Positions 32,518 through 45,533 of a stretch of 64,000 nucleotides of DNA are shown one piece after another. Within the stretch, counting starts at the first letter, position 1. Every line of letters starts with the position of its first letter. Where the stretch lies: the NCBI GenBank assembly GCA_014218235.1, contig JACBKR010001157.1, positions 744,001 to 808,000 of the forward strand, in the 5' to 3' direction. Made by a program: the position numbers and the translations under genes. The notes below the pieces were generated by a model, which worked only from the letters and a program-made list of their open reading frames with translations, was not told where the DNA came from and searched no databases. Source of the DNA: Colocasia esculenta. Its lineage: Eukaryota; Streptophyta; Magnoliopsida; Alismatales; Araceae.

Positions 32518-33400
32518 ATGGACAAAGCTATTCATTGAATTTTTCAATAGTTATACCCAAAAAATGTTAACATTTGAATTTTGAACTGCTATATCAAATG
32601 TTGTTGTGACATCATTTTTCCGTTTCTATTTGAACTGTTCACTTGATAACACATTCTTCCTTTTTTTCAATTTCAAACCTATTTCCACAGAAGAAATAGA
32701 AGAATCAAAGTTAACTTCAACTGCCAACACATGTTACTCTACAGCACAGCCAACGCATGGAACTCATCTACGTAGGTTTTACTAAAGAAGACACAACTAA
32801 ACAAAGCCAGAGACACTAAATGGAAGGAACCTGGCGAAAGACCCTTCTTTTCTCCAGTCGATGCAGAGGTACCTGTCCAAGCAAATGGCGATGCAGGGGA
32901 AGCTGTCGCCCTCGGCAGCTCTCGGAAGCTCTCACTGGCCCCCCCTTCTTTTCTCCAGTCGATGCAGAGGTACCTGTCGAAGCAAATTGCCAGTAATGTT
33001 TTGCAACAAGCATATTTTGCATTTAGTTACAGTGGTATCATCAAATGAACTAAAGTTTGTCGCCATCCAAGATACAAACTATTTATAAGATACAAACAAT
33101 TAATGAACTAAAGTAGAACTGAACTTTAATAATTTGCTTAATAGTCAGAACATTGAAAGCCTCAAAAAATGCTACTGGGTCGATTTCCAATGGACATCCT
33201 TTCCATAATTCTAAATGCCTCTCTAATCTCAATATAGATGCTAAGTTTATACAAAAATCATATGTTACCTTCTTCAAGAAGATACATGACCATGTGCTTT
33301 CCAAACTGGAAGCAAGGAATACTGCATATGGTCGAGTATGCCTTTCTTTTCTCCCAACTTAACTGCATATGGTCGAGTATGCCTTTCTAGATTTCACACA
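32518..33400. repeat. MULE right arm with two local duplications
   Basis: CTTCTTTTCTCCAGTCGATG plus CAGAGGTACCTGTC occurs near 32845 and again near 32946. A 40-bp unit beginning ACTGCATATGGTCGAGTATG is repeated directly at about 33321 and 33362. No gene is seen. Confidence 0.6.
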
Positions 33401-33404
33401 GGAT

Positions 33405-33770
33405 GTTTAGAGCACAGAACCCACCTTCGCGATCTCCCCTCGGCGAAACCCCTTCGCGACGAACACAGAACCCACCTTCACGATCGGCGCGCCCTCGGCG
33501 AACCCCCTTCGCGGCCAACAGAGCCCCCTCCGCCCTCGGCGAACCTTCGCGAAGCCGGCGAACCCTCCGCCCTCGGCGAACCTTCGCGAAGCCGGTGAAC
33601 CCCTCGCGATCTCGTCTCCCTCGCGATCTCGTCTCCTTCGCGAAGCCGGTGAACCTTCACGAAGCAGGCGAACCCTCCGCCCTCGAACCCTCGCGCGATC
33701 TCGTCTCCCTCGCCCAACCTCTTTTCGCCCAACGCAAACGGCAGGGGACGGAGGGTAACGGGAGGACCTC
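33405..33770. repeat. GC-rich degenerate minisatellite near the MULE right end
   Basis: Repeats of GCCCTCGGCGAACCTTCGCG, GAAGCCGGTGAACC and TCGCGATCTCGTCTCC over about 360 bp. All frames are open because of composition; no protein is implied. Confidence 0.8.
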
Positions 33771-34425
33771 CAAATAATGGATTGTCCACAGTTGGACTTA
33801 AAATTAAATTTCTCAGTCAATGGACCTATAAATAATTAACTGGTCAACATTTGGACCTAAAGTCAAAATCCCCTAAAATTTATGACTTTTCAAATCATTT
33901 TTTAACCTAACTGTGAGTTAACTCAGATTAACTTTATCCTAATCCTTTTCAAAAAAGGGCCATAAACCGTTACAAGAGTCATGAATAGCCATGTCTTGTC
34001 ATTTGGGGCTTCCACACGTGTGTTGGCCCACACCAAGTAGGAACTTGGGCAATCATCACTGGTCCAGAAAGCCACCTTCGAACATACATATAAAAGAGTA
34101 TAACTTCAAGACTGGGTCGTATGTATGAAATATGTATCCGTAAATATTATCATCAATTAAATAACCTAAGGAATAAATAAAAACGATTAGTTCAGTAAAT
34201 TTTGACACAAGTTCATAATTAAAAAATTGTAAAAATTGATTAGTTCAGTGCATTTTGACAAAATCGAAAAGCTTGAAGAAGCATAGCATCGAACCCAAAA
34301 AGTCAAAATGTTCCTCTTAAAGGCAGCGGTCAACGCGTTAGTTGCATGGGGACCCAAAGTGCATTTGGGGAGTTCGTGAAAAGACTTGGGCGTACGTGTG
34401 GCTTATTCGTTTTCCTCCTTTTCGG

Positions 34426-34622
34426 TAGTGGCGAATCCTCAAACTTAATCCAGTAGGGTCACTTGAGTGTAGGGGGGTCACCTTAAAAATCAGTGGAGTC
34501 ACCTTACATAAGATTACATAAAAATTTGACTTACATAAACAAAAAAAAAGAATTCTTTAAGACCCTCTTCCAAGTCAGTGGGGTCACGTGACCCCACTGA
34601 CTATAAGGAGGGTCCGCCACTG
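34426..34622. mobile_element. hAT-type MITE (197 bp)
   Basis: Ends TAGTGGCGAATCC and GGTCCGCCACTG. The flanking 8-mers CTTTTCGG and CTTTTCGA differ at one base. It contains the palindrome AGTCAGTGGGGTCACGTGAC..CCACTGACT. It is related by its TIR to the copies at 20869 and 49319. Confidence 0.78.
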
Positions 34623-35320
<698 letters not shown>

Positions 35321-35325
35321 ACTCA

Positions 35326-35592
35326 ATTTTTTTTTTTTTGATAACGAGGAAATTTCGTCCCGTGTGGTTTTGTGGGTTTAAGAATTGGTGTTCGTGAACT
35401 CCAACGTCAGAATTTGGTAGATCCTACTTTCTGTGTATCCGTATTGTCCTTACTCTACTTGACCGGAAAAACTCTAGATTTACACACCTCGATGATTGTA
35501 TGTAAATCAAATAAATCCCCCCCAAGAATCGAACTCAGGACTTCTTAATTTTAAGCAAGAGTTCTAACCGATCGACCTGCATACAACCCCAA
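35326..35592 (-). mobile_element. tRNA-derived SINE, full-length-like
   Basis: On the minus strand it starts with a tRNA-like head (GTATGCAGGTCGATCGGTTA), carries a B-box-like GAGTTCGATTC about 40 bp on, then a tRNA-unrelated body (CGGTCAAGTAGAGTAAGG, GTTCACGAACACCAATTC), and ends in a poly-A tail (T run at 35327-35339 on the plus strand). The body matches the truncated copy at 59785-59930. The TSD is not clear. Confidence 0.75.
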
Positions 35593-35876
35593 TCGTATTT
35601 AAAAATGCAAACCAGGGGAGTTGAATACTACGTTGCTCAAATTTTATTTACTAATTTTTATTTGAACACAAGTTTTATTGAGTATTGAATGATTATTCTA
35701 ATTTGATTCATTTTAACACTCTCAAACTCAAGTCTTTAAACGCGTTTGGTATCAAGATATATCGGAGATAGAGTAAATATATTCTCAAAATTTTATATCC
35801 TCACTCTATCTCCTAGCCTATCCTAATACCAAATATATTCTTAACGAATATCAACGAGTCTAACTAAATTTGCGAG

Positions 35877-35877
<1 letters not shown>

Positions 35878-35935
<58 letters not shown>
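35878..35935. repeat. (TA)n microsatellite
   Basis: Uninterrupted TA/AT for about 58 bp. Confidence 0.93.
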
Positions 35936-35937
<2 letters not shown>

Positions 35938-37824
35938 TTCAATCTAATTTATAAATAAAAAATTAATTGTTCTTAAAACTTAAATTTATCTCATTTCAAA
36001 TTTATATCTCAAATTTTGATAAGTAATTTAATTTAATTATTTTAATATAATATGTAAACTATTTATAATTTATATAATTAAAAATTAAACAATTTTATTT
36101 ATAAATTTAAACGAGTCTAGTAGATCTTTACTCCCACTCAATACATTTATAATACAAATTTAAAATTTTATTAAGTAAATCAAATTCGAATAACATTTGA
36201 ATCGAATTTAAACTACTTTTGATACGTATTAATTTACTTACGGCCTTAAATTCGAGCCCTTACTTGCTCAACCTCACTTTCGTTGTCGCCCATTTGCACG
36301 CAACCCCACGCCAACAACACAATCACATTCCTAGGCTGCATGGGCCTCCCAATAGCTAGCCCCACATATATAGACAGGCTACCCATACTAGCGATCCCAC
36401 GTAGCCCAGCAACAGCCAACAAAATTTGATACATTAATTTTTTTTTGAAATGTGAATAGTTTCATAAAATATATTAAAATAAGAAGAATGTACAAGAGTA
36501 GAGACAAAGCAACAAGAAGCATGGTTTGCCGGATCAGATCGAATCGGTCCGATTCAGTCGAATCAGATCGAATTAGAAGAAACTCAGATTCGTCCGATTC
36601 GATTTTCATGTAAATTGGTTCGATTCTAACGAATCGAGGTAGATCAAGAAAAATCCGATTCGCCTCGATTCCCCGATACGGCGAACTTTGACAAGAAGAC
36701 CTCCAAAGAAAAGTCCTCTCTCCAGTTCAAACAATCCAAAATAAACAACCTCACCTCCCCATGAACAAAATTTGATAGATTATGACTACAATTTATTGGA
36801 TAAATACATGCCCACTTGTGAATCTAATCATCTATATATGCAATTTTGTGGATCTATAAGATTGTTACAAATGAGGATTGATAGATTTATTAATTTGAGT
36901 TTATATTCTAATTATCAATATAATTGATGAATCTATGAATTTGTTATAACTATAAAAATGTCAATGCAACGTAGAACTTTCTGTTTTTTTTTTCCTAATT
37001 TTATTTCTATTCTCGTAAAGTGAAGATATATAAATGCAAAAACCGAAACACCCCTTTACCATGTTTCTGCTTTCGATATTTCTTACAAAATGCAAAAGTG
37101 AAAGCAACCATTTTTGTTACAATTTTTTAATACATTTTTAGTGCAATTTTAGTCTATGGGTATAATGGGTCAATAATATATACATTGGCCAATAAAAAAG
37201 TCCAAAATATAATACGAATATATTAAGAAAGTACAATAAAAATTCCTCAAAAAGATCGAGCACATCCCACTACAGTTCTAGATTTCTTGTGTGGATATGC
37301 ATACTTGAACGGCTCATGTGAAGGCGACCTTGTTTTATTAGGGGTCTAAGAAAGAAAATCCTAGCCATTCAAGTTCGATTTTGGACGGTGTCCTCTCGAT
37401 CGATCATGTGCCACTAGATCACAACTTATAGACATTTTTTTTTTTTTTTTGAGAAAAATTAGCCCAAGTTTTCAATTCAAGGAGCTCAAATAAAGGTACA
37501 CATGAGGCTCACCTAGCTTATTGTATAACTTGTAAGTTTGTAACATCCTTAAAAATTGAAAAGGTCACATATATACCCATAGAATCTAAAAAATTAGTCA
37601 ACTATATCCCTATACTTAATTGGTCATTAAAATGACATGAATATTTTACTATCACTCTAATAGAACTGTTAAATAATATATTAATTTATTAAAATATCCC
37701 TCTTAAGAAGGAGATAGATAGTTAGAGAAAGAAAATATAAAGAGAGAATTAATGAAGAGAGAGATGGTAGAGAGGAAGTGGAGTGCCAGACATGGTCCCT
37801 CTAATTAGATATGGTCCCTCTAAT

Positions 37825-37825
<1 letters not shown>

Positions 37826-37861
<36 letters not shown>
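37826..37861. repeat. (GA)n microsatellite
   Basis: About 18 GA units, within a wider purine-rich stretch (37680-37930). Confidence 0.9.
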
Positions 37862-40731
37862 GAAGGGGGCCGGGCGAGAGGAGATTGCATTGAGAGGGAG
37901 GGAGAGAGGTGAGGGCATCGGTGATGGAGAGGAGCCTAGTCAACTGAATTGGACTTGTTCTATTATTAAAAAATAATTTTTATAAGAGTTGTAAAAAAGT
38001 TAATTATTTATTTTTTTTAATTTAATTATAGTTGAGTTAAATAAATAGAATCAAACGTAAGAGTACGCATAATGAAATATATATAATGTAATATATAAAT
38101 TTCATGAATATAATCTTCAATACTGATATGTTATAATAAAATTCTTATTAATTTTGCTTCGACCTCTAAAACTTGAACATTTGACTTTACCTTGAGTATA
38201 CCTAGAGCGCAACACTAGGCTACTCCTTGGTATACTCACATACTAGCTATAAACTTGTGTGAAGGCAAGTTGGGTTGCCCTTCTCTTTTGATGAACGATA
38301 ATTTCACTAGACAACAATGGACATACTAATTATAAGAGATTTCTCTAACGATATCAAAACACCAATGCAGGGGTGGGTCTGAACACGAGAATCTTCTTAT
38401 ACGAAAGAGTTCAGATTACACAGTACCGAATTGACGTCCTCGATCTTTCACATGTTATACATATAAGTCATTGTAGTCTTGGTAGCGAGATATCCACCTC
38501 TTGAGTAGTACTATTCAAATTTTGGTCTAATCGAAGAATTGAATCGAATCGACTGATTTGAATATGTTCTGTTCGATTTCAAATTTTTTATGGTTCAATT
38601 TGAATCTAATTTTTATCTATTTTCGATTTGAACCGAATCAAATTAGTTCGATTCAATTGGTTCACTGAGGGGGGCTCGATTCATTTCATATTAGATAAAA
38701 ATAAGAGTGAGTCGGGCCGAATCGATCCGTATTTATCCCTACCAATAAATGATATAACTAGGGTCACCTTAACTCTCAACGACGGTCCTATTTTAGTTTG
38801 GATACCCAATGCATGCAGATAGGGGTCATGAACCTCACCATAATATTTAGATATTTGTGAACTGATATTCTGATATCGGCCAGTGGTGTTCAAATATCGA
38901 CTAGATATCCGATACTATCCGGTAGCAACGTACCTCACCACCAAGTGTTGGGTATAGTTAATCTATTGTTTGATAATGAAATAAGGAGATTGAGATTAGA
39001 TTAGTCATGTATAAATTATTTATATTTAATTTTTTTATTTGAGAAGATTTAATGAGAGATATTATGAAAGGAGATAATTTTTAATGTGATATAATATAGT
39101 GTGTATAATTATCACTTTTTTATTTGTACTTTAACACCATTTATCTATGTATAAGGAGAAATATATGACTTTTTAGAACAAAATATTAATAAATAATAAG
39201 TTATCTTTCGGGATAACTTTTATCTCCCCTCTGCGAGAGGGATAAGTTATCACAACTTTATTCTCCGTTTATTATATACTTAAGTTATATCACTCACATT
39301 TATCTTATCTCAATTATCAAATTATTTGTGAATTTAAAATCGGTGCTAAAAAAAAACAACCCTCTTATCTTATTATCAAATCCACCTGGCTGTTTGGTTT
39401 ATAATCATATGATCCTATCAAAGTGGCCCGGGGCTGTTTGGTTCGATGGTAAAACAAATAAGAACTATCATATAAAACATAACATTTTATGATCATATGA
39501 AATATGATAATTTTTTTAAGGGAAAATTAGTTATATATTCTTAAAGTCGATCGTTTATATTTAGTTAATTATATATCTTCAAATTTTAATTATTAAATTA
39601 TATACTCTTCAAATCGAAAAAACATATCATAAATACTCCTATCGTTTGATTCCATCTATTTAACTCAACTACAGAGGATAACATAATTTAAGCATCTCTT
39701 TCTCTCTCCCCCTCCCCCCCCCCCCCTCTGAACCTCTCTTTTTTTTTCTCATAAGAATATTTCTACTTTTTTATCTTTTTTAACAATTCTGTCCATTTGA
39801 AGATAGAATATTTGTCAATTAATCACAGAGATATAATCTATATTTTTTTCAATTTAAAGAGTATACAATCTGATAATTAAAATTTTAGAATATATCATTA
39901 ATATAAAAAAATTTAAATATATATATATAAATAATTTTTCCTTTGAGAAATGTGCCACTGCTGCAGTTTGCGCCATACGAATATATATGTTTGCGGTTCT
40001 CATCACAAAATGGTCGTGGATCGATACATTTCTTGTCGTAAACTTGGTCTCTACATAGCAAAATTCTTGCGAATGGTAGAATTTAGATACTCGGCGCAGT
40101 AGGTAGTGATCTGGCCATTAACCCATTCAAGGATGACATATTTGCTTCCTATTAAACGCCACCTATTTTACTATTCATGTAGGACATTTGTTGATTTGTG
40201 TGGCGGCACGTGGGCCCCACCCATGTGACATTTATATCAAATATACATTTCATTCGTTATTTTTAACTAATTATTTGTCACATTTATAAGTGAGAATGAT
40301 AAATAGATAATTAAAAGTGATTAAATTTAATTTTAAGATAAATTAATTAGAAATATATATCTATCATATGTTTGACTTTTTTTCTAGTCTCGGTACAGAA
40401 TTGTAATGTATTATAATAAATGTTATCTCAGGTTACCATGCACATTAAATTCTGGTATAATAAGAATCTTTTCATTACAGTCAGAGACTCTTAATTAATT
40501 TATCTTTAATTTGATTATAATTTTTCAAATTGCTTCTCATCCTTAACTATGTTATTTTTAGGGTTTATAAGCATTGCATGTACAGCGCAGCGCAGATCAT
40601 TGGGAACCGAAAAAGAGGTTCCGATCAGGGGTGTATGCTAAGCGCTTGTGTAACCATAGGAACAGGGAGAAGAGAAATAGGATGTTGAACAGAGACTTTT
40701 ATAAATGATAAGCCTTGAGGTTAGATACATG

Positions 40732-41684
40732 TCAAGTCCTGGGTATGGTTTCGCCACTAAGAGTAGTTAGCTTATATGAACCTTTCCCAAGGACATGAGT
40801 GACCTGATAAGGTCCTTCCCATTTAATGGTCAGTTTTCCGACTGCTCTTCGGGGATCCGAGGCCGAGCAGCGGCGTAGAACTAAATCTCCCACGTTGAAG
40901 CGCCTTTCACGAACTCGCGCGTTATAATATTGCGCGAGTCGCTGCTGATAGGAAACAAGACGAATGTTGGCGTCGTTCTGCCGTTCGCCAAGCATGTCCA
41001 AGTTTTCCCGAAGAGCACGGTTATTGGCGGCTTCATCGAAGTGGGTTGTTTGGATGGTGGGAAGGGCTACTTCCAGAGGCACAACAGCTTCTGAGCCGTA
41101 AGCCAAATGGAAGGATGTTTCTCCCGTGGCTACACGAGCCGTTGTTCGGTGGCACCAAAGGACGTTAGGGAGCTCGTCGATCCATGACCCTCCTGCTGCC
41201 TCTACTCTTGTGCGGATCCCGTGCAGCAACGTTCGATTGGCATTTTCTACCAAGCCGTTTGCCTGGGGATGCGCCACGGAGGTGAAGTGGTTATAGATTC
41301 CGAGCTCGGTGCATTTTTGCTTGAAAAAGGTGCTGTCAAACTGTTTCCCATTGTCGGAGGTGATTACCCTTGGGATACCGAACCGACAGAGAAGGTTCTT
41401 CCAGACGAACTTCCAGGCGGCCTGTTCGATAATCGTAGCAACGGGTTCGGCTTCGATCCACTTGGTGAAGTAGTCGATGGCCACGAACAGAAACTTCTTC
41501 CGACCATGGGCCTCTAGAAAGGGACCCAGGATGTCGATGCCCCATCTGGCAAAAGGGCGCGGTTCGAACAGATTGTGAAGCTATTCGGCGGGTTGCTTGA
41601 TGAGCTGCCCAAACTTTTGGCATTCTGGGCATTTCCTGATAAAGGTCATGCAATCCTTCTGAAGAGAAGGCCACAAGAACTACT
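40732..41684 (-). pseudogene. Ty3/gypsy integrase, left (inverted) copy
   Basis: From 41684 down: an H2C2-type end (DCMTFIRKCPECQKFGQLIK), a stop at QPAE-stop-LHN, then the core with DYFTKWIEAEP, ITSDNGKQFD and HPQANGLVEN providing the D, D and E of the integrase triad. After it come the RRFNVGDLVLRR segment and the C-terminal WEGPYQVTHVLGKGSYKL. The frame from 41484 to 40732 is open for 250 codons. It has no LTR or primer site on its left, so this copy is a rearranged fragment. Confidence 0.87.
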
Positions 41685-42420
41685 TCACCAAGTGGATCGA
41701 AGCCGAACCTGTTGCTACGATTACCGAACAGGCCGCCTGGAAGTTCGACTGGAAGAACCTTCTCTGCCGGTTCGGTATCCCAAGGGTAATCACCTCCGAC
41801 AACGGGAAGCAGTTCGACAGAACCTTTTTCAAGCAAAAATGCACCGAGCTCGGAATCTATAACCACTTCACCTTCGTGGCGCATCCCCAAGCAAACGGCT
41901 TGGTAGAAAATGTCAATCGAACGTTGCTGCACGGGATCCGCACAAGAGTAGAGGCAGCAGGAGGGTCATGGATCGACGAGCTCCCTAACGTCCTTTGGTG
42001 CCACCGAACAACGACTCGTCTAGTCACGGGAGAAACACCCTTCCATTTGGCTTACGGCCCAGAAGCTGTTGTGCCTCTGGAAGTAGCCCTTCCCACCATC
42101 CGAACAACCCACTTCGATGAAGCCGCCAATAACCATGCTCTTCGGGAAAACTTGGACATACTTGGCGAATGGCAGAACGACGCCAGCATTCGTCTTGTTT
42201 CCTATCAGCAGCGACTCGTGCAATATTATAACGCGCGAGTTCTTGAAAGGCGCTTCAACGTAGGAGATTTAGTTCTACGCCGTTGCTCAGCCTCGGATCC
42301 CCGAAGAGCAGTCGGAAAACTGGCCATTAAATGGGAAGGACCTTATCAGGTCACCCATGTCCTTGGGAAAGGTTAATATAAGCTAACTACTCCTTGTGGC
42401 GAAACCATACCCAGGACTTG
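41681..42420 (+). pseudogene. Ty3/gypsy integrase, right copy in original orientation
   Basis: In frame from YFTKWIEAEPVATITEQAAW through ITSDNGKQFD and HPQANGLVEN to YQVTHVLGKG. A TAA at 42374-42376 replaces the Ser codon seen in the left copy, and translation would otherwise continue YKLTTPCGETIPRTWHVSNL. It is collinear with the antisense ORF and 3' LTR to its right, so this is the copy in its native place. Confidence 0.87.
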
Positions 42421-42753
42421 GCATGTATCTAACCTCAAGGCTTATCATTTATAAAAGCCTCTATTCAGCATCATATTACTCTTCTCCCTGTTCCTATAGT
42501 TACACAAGCGCTTAGCATACACCCCTTATCGGAACCTCTTTTTCGGTTCCCAATGATCTGCGCTGTACATGCAACGCTTATAAAACCAGCGGATTTCCAT
42601 CCGAGCAGGAACAATGACAAAAAGGAGAAGATAGAAAAATAGAAGCTATAGTCAAACTCATGAAGCAAAAATGTTCATTTATAGAATTTTTTGCTTACAT
42701 GTAGGCTCCTTGGGCCAGGCTACAAAAAAAGGACGGAAGGCGCCAGAGTACAC

Positions 42754-45533
42754 TTAAGAGGCTTGTTCAGAGGGGCCGGCGCCATCATCGGCAGGAGGCA
42801 TCCGTCCTGACTGAAACTGGGCAAATCGCACTCCATCTAAACGCGCGTCGTTCGTGCGACGCTGGCACTCCCTTACTGCAGCCTCAAAAGCTTCCCGAGC
42901 CCGCTCGGTGGTCGCCTGACTTCGACCGAAGTCCTCTCCGGCCTCAAGGCCGATCTTGTAGCAACGCGCCCCATACTGCTCCAAATCAGCTCTGATGTCT
43001 TGTCCGGCCTTGTATTCGGCAACACCTTGGGCTTTGGCGTCAGCCAATACTTTGGCGAGGGCCTCCTTCTCTGCCCGAGCTACGGCCAAATTAAGCTCGG
43101 AGGTCTGAAGAGCAGTCTTGAGGTTTTCAACCTCATCCTGCAACTCGGTCTCCCGAACTTTGTGCTGTTCCAGTAACTCATGGCAGAAGGCTTCTTGAGC
43201 TTCCCAAAGCGGCTGGTGACGTTGAGCCCGGATAGCAAGCCTTTGCAGCACCTCCAAGGACTTGGTAACTCCATGCATGAGCACCTCCAAGTCCACCTCC
43301 TCGTCGCCATCGGATCGGGCCTCGGGACGGTAGCCCCCACTGGAGATCTCCGGGGTCTGCTCAGAGAACACCTGCTGACCCCGCGCCAGCATCTCAAGTT
43401 GTGAGGTGCTGGGGCAAGGAGGTAGCTCCCTTGATACAGCGCCCTCTAGATGCTCCAAGGCGGCCGCCAATGCTTCCTTCGAGGGCAGCTCGGGCAAACC
43501 CTTCTTCAGCACCTTGGTCAGAGGCCTGCGAACGTCCCTGGAGCTTTCGTCTCCAGCCGCAGCAGTGGAAGACAGGACTCCCTCAGCAACCGGGGCGACA
43601 GCAATTTCGGGGGCCTTTTGCTGGCCCGACCCAGAGGCCACAGCAACAGCGCTCGGCGAAGCCATCGTCCGATCCGCTTTGGCGGCCTCCTGCCTCGCTG
43701 CTGGTCGCACCTCCCCATCGGCTTCATTGGCAGATGCTGCAAAGGCTATTGCGCAGTCCTCCTCGGCATCGCCAAGGGCTTGAATGCCTCCCTCCCCGGA
43801 GTGGACTGCACCCTCGCCGACTACACTTCCCTCAGCGATTACCTTGGTTGTACCCTTGCCGACTACATTACCCTCAATTATCACTATGGCAGCACTCTCG
43901 CTGACTACACAGCCTACAGTGATCACTAAGGTAGGGGGCATGGGGGGCAGGATTTCTCCACTCCTTTGTGGAACATCCCCCCTCGGAAGAACTGCCTCGC
44001 CAGCACCGGACTCCACTGCCGTCACGGGAGTGTAAGTATAGACCTCTCCCACTCCTCGCCCCGAGTCCTCGGCTCCGGACTTCGTGCCCTCGCGCAGCGC
44101 GCCACCCTGTTCGGTGCTTCCCTGATCGGTGCTCTCACTGGGCAGGACCCCTCAGGTCTCGTGCATCGGCGACTTCACCCACCCTCCAGAGCGGTCCGAC
44201 TCGTCGCTGACCATAATCAGACCTAGTTCGGTGGACATTTTCATGACCGCCGCCGAACGGTCCGCAATTGAAGCTTCGGACGCCCTCCGCTCGGGCGTCC
44301 TCATGTCTTGGCGAGGTCTTCATGCCAGCAGAGGCTCCAGATCCTCCTCTTCCTCCTCTGTTTCTTCAGCGTCCTCTACGACGTGCGGCATTGCCTTCGC
44401 CGCCTTCTTCTTCTTCTTACGAGCTCGGCGCTCGTCAGACACCTCCTCTTCGGAGGTGTGATCTTCGGCCTGCGACTCCATCTGGGCCGCCTTGCGCTTC
44501 TCCTTCCTCTTCGGCTTGGGGAGAGAAGCCGACTCTGCGATCATCGCCTTCTCGGGTGCCTTTTTCACGGCACCTCCTCCTACTACGGTCTTTGCCTTCT
44601 TCGCGGGCCCGATCTGAGGCAGTCTCATCTCTACAGACACTGCCCCGGACCCCTTCGCGGAGGCATCCTTGTCTAGCCTTATTAAGTAAAGGCTAACAGG
44701 GATCGTTTGGGCGTAGTTCGCCATCTCCTTCCGGCCCCGGCCAGCAGCTACCTCTTCGGCATCTGGAAGAAACAAAAGAAAAAGTCAGAATATATGAATG
44801 TGGGAAAGCGAGACAAGCAGCAGAAGGCTTACCCCAGGCGCGGCTAAGCTATACTTCACAAGCTTGTATTCGGTCAGGTACCCCTCAGCGCGGTTGACCC
44901 CGACCGTGTTCAGCGACTGGGAGGCAGCGGCTGCCCCCTGTATAAAAAAGGGGGCCATGTCTGCCTTCTTCAGTGGCTCCACCACCCTAACAGGAAAGTC
45001 CCACTCTGGGACGTTCGCCCCCTTTCTCCGCCCCACGAAGAAAAGACGTCATGTCCACGCTTTGTTGTTGGACAAATGGGGCGAAAAGTTGATCCGCATC
45101 CGGTTTGTACTGTGCTTCACGTACACGATGCCCATCCCGGATTGCGGAGAGCAAGCCAAACTGAAATGGCTTCGGAAGATCTCCGCGGTCGCTTCAATGC
45201 CCCTCTTCTTGCATATAATGCAGAAGACGAAGATGGACCTCCAGGAGTTCGGCGTCAGTTGAATAAGCGCCACCTTCCAGCTTTGAAGAAGCTCCTTCGC
45301 GATCACCGGCATCGGCAGTCGGAGACCAGCTTCCAGCAGATCCAGCGAAAGAACGAAGCACCCAGGCCTCGTGGTCAAGTACGACTCATCTTCACGCATC
45401 AAGACGATGTCGTACTCCTCGCCTATCCGGAAGCGCGTTCTCGAAGACCTTCGAAACTCCGGAGCTTCGCCACTTTCGTCTTCACCGGTGGCATCCCGCT
45501 GGCTTCAACGACCTCCTTCCCCTTCTGGGCCAT
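42754..45533 (-). pseudogene. Antisense ORF of a Tat-lineage-like gypsy element (putative gypsy-type transposon domain, PF04195-like)
   Basis: It runs opposite to pol, between integrase and the 3' LTR, the position of the extra antisense ORF in Tat-type elements such as Grande. It starts at the ATG at 45533 (MAQKGKEVVEASGMPPVKTK). A frameshift near 45424 leads into SYLTTRPGCFVLSLDLLEAG, QLTPNSWRSIFVFCIICKKR and FRSHFSL, which match the PF04195-type domain. The middle is Lys/Glu-rich (RRARKKKKKAAKAM). The C-terminal 430 codons (44052-42754) contain a coiled coil (about 43240-42840). A possible 70-bp intron at 44763-44832 has good GT-AG signals but does not join the frames. In-frame stops occur at 44320-44322 and near 44160. 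A decayed copy. Confidence 0.72.

Larger units (their letters stand above)
27119..33873 (-). mobile_element. 6.8 kb Mutator-like element (MULE) with 9-bp TSD TAAAATTTA
   Basis: Exact 9-mer TAAAATTTA on both sides (27110-27118, 33874-33882). The terminal regions are long imperfect inverted repeats: the left starts GGAGGAATCAACACCCGGTCC and the right, read inward, starts GGGGATTTTGACTTTAGGTCC. Both then contain TTATTTATTTTTAGGTCCATTGACC-like sequence over the first 100 bp. The interior encodes a MURA transposase and a GRF zinc-finger protein on the minus strand. It also contains a later Tourist-like MITE (31788-32514) and several local duplications. Confidence 0.88.
35593..40562. other. About 5 kb AT-rich intergenic DNA with simple repeats, no gene recognised
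   Basis: Holds a (TA)n tract at 35878-35935 and a (GA)n tract at 37826-37861. Two GATTCGATT-rich repeats lie near 36520-36670 and 38517-38740; their ends were not resolved. Short frames lack domains. 38940-39420 and 39430-39960 are AT-rich with GGCTGTTTGGTT phrases near 39385 and 39430 that may be old Tourist-type ends. Confidence 0.45.
40563..42584. repeat. Head-to-head palindrome of a gypsy integrase region (arms about 0.9 kb)
   Basis: The left arm 40563-41474 and right arm 41679-42584 are reverse complements along their whole length, with scattered substitutions. The two integrase copies read away from a 204-bp centre (41475-41678), which belongs to the left copy only. The outer homology stops at GCTTATAAA on both sides. 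The left side then enters unrelated AT-rich DNA, while the right side continues into the retroelement. Confidence 0.88.

Noticed and set aside
33338..33820. Frames of 86-137 codons over the GC-rich MULE terminal region
   Set aside because: Degenerate minisatellite; no domain and reading possible in many frames.
35340..35600. A tRNA gene at the tRNA-like head near 35500-35592
   Set aside because: Box-like motifs are present but there is no cloverleaf that I can draw, and the segment continues into a SINE body with a poly-A tail.
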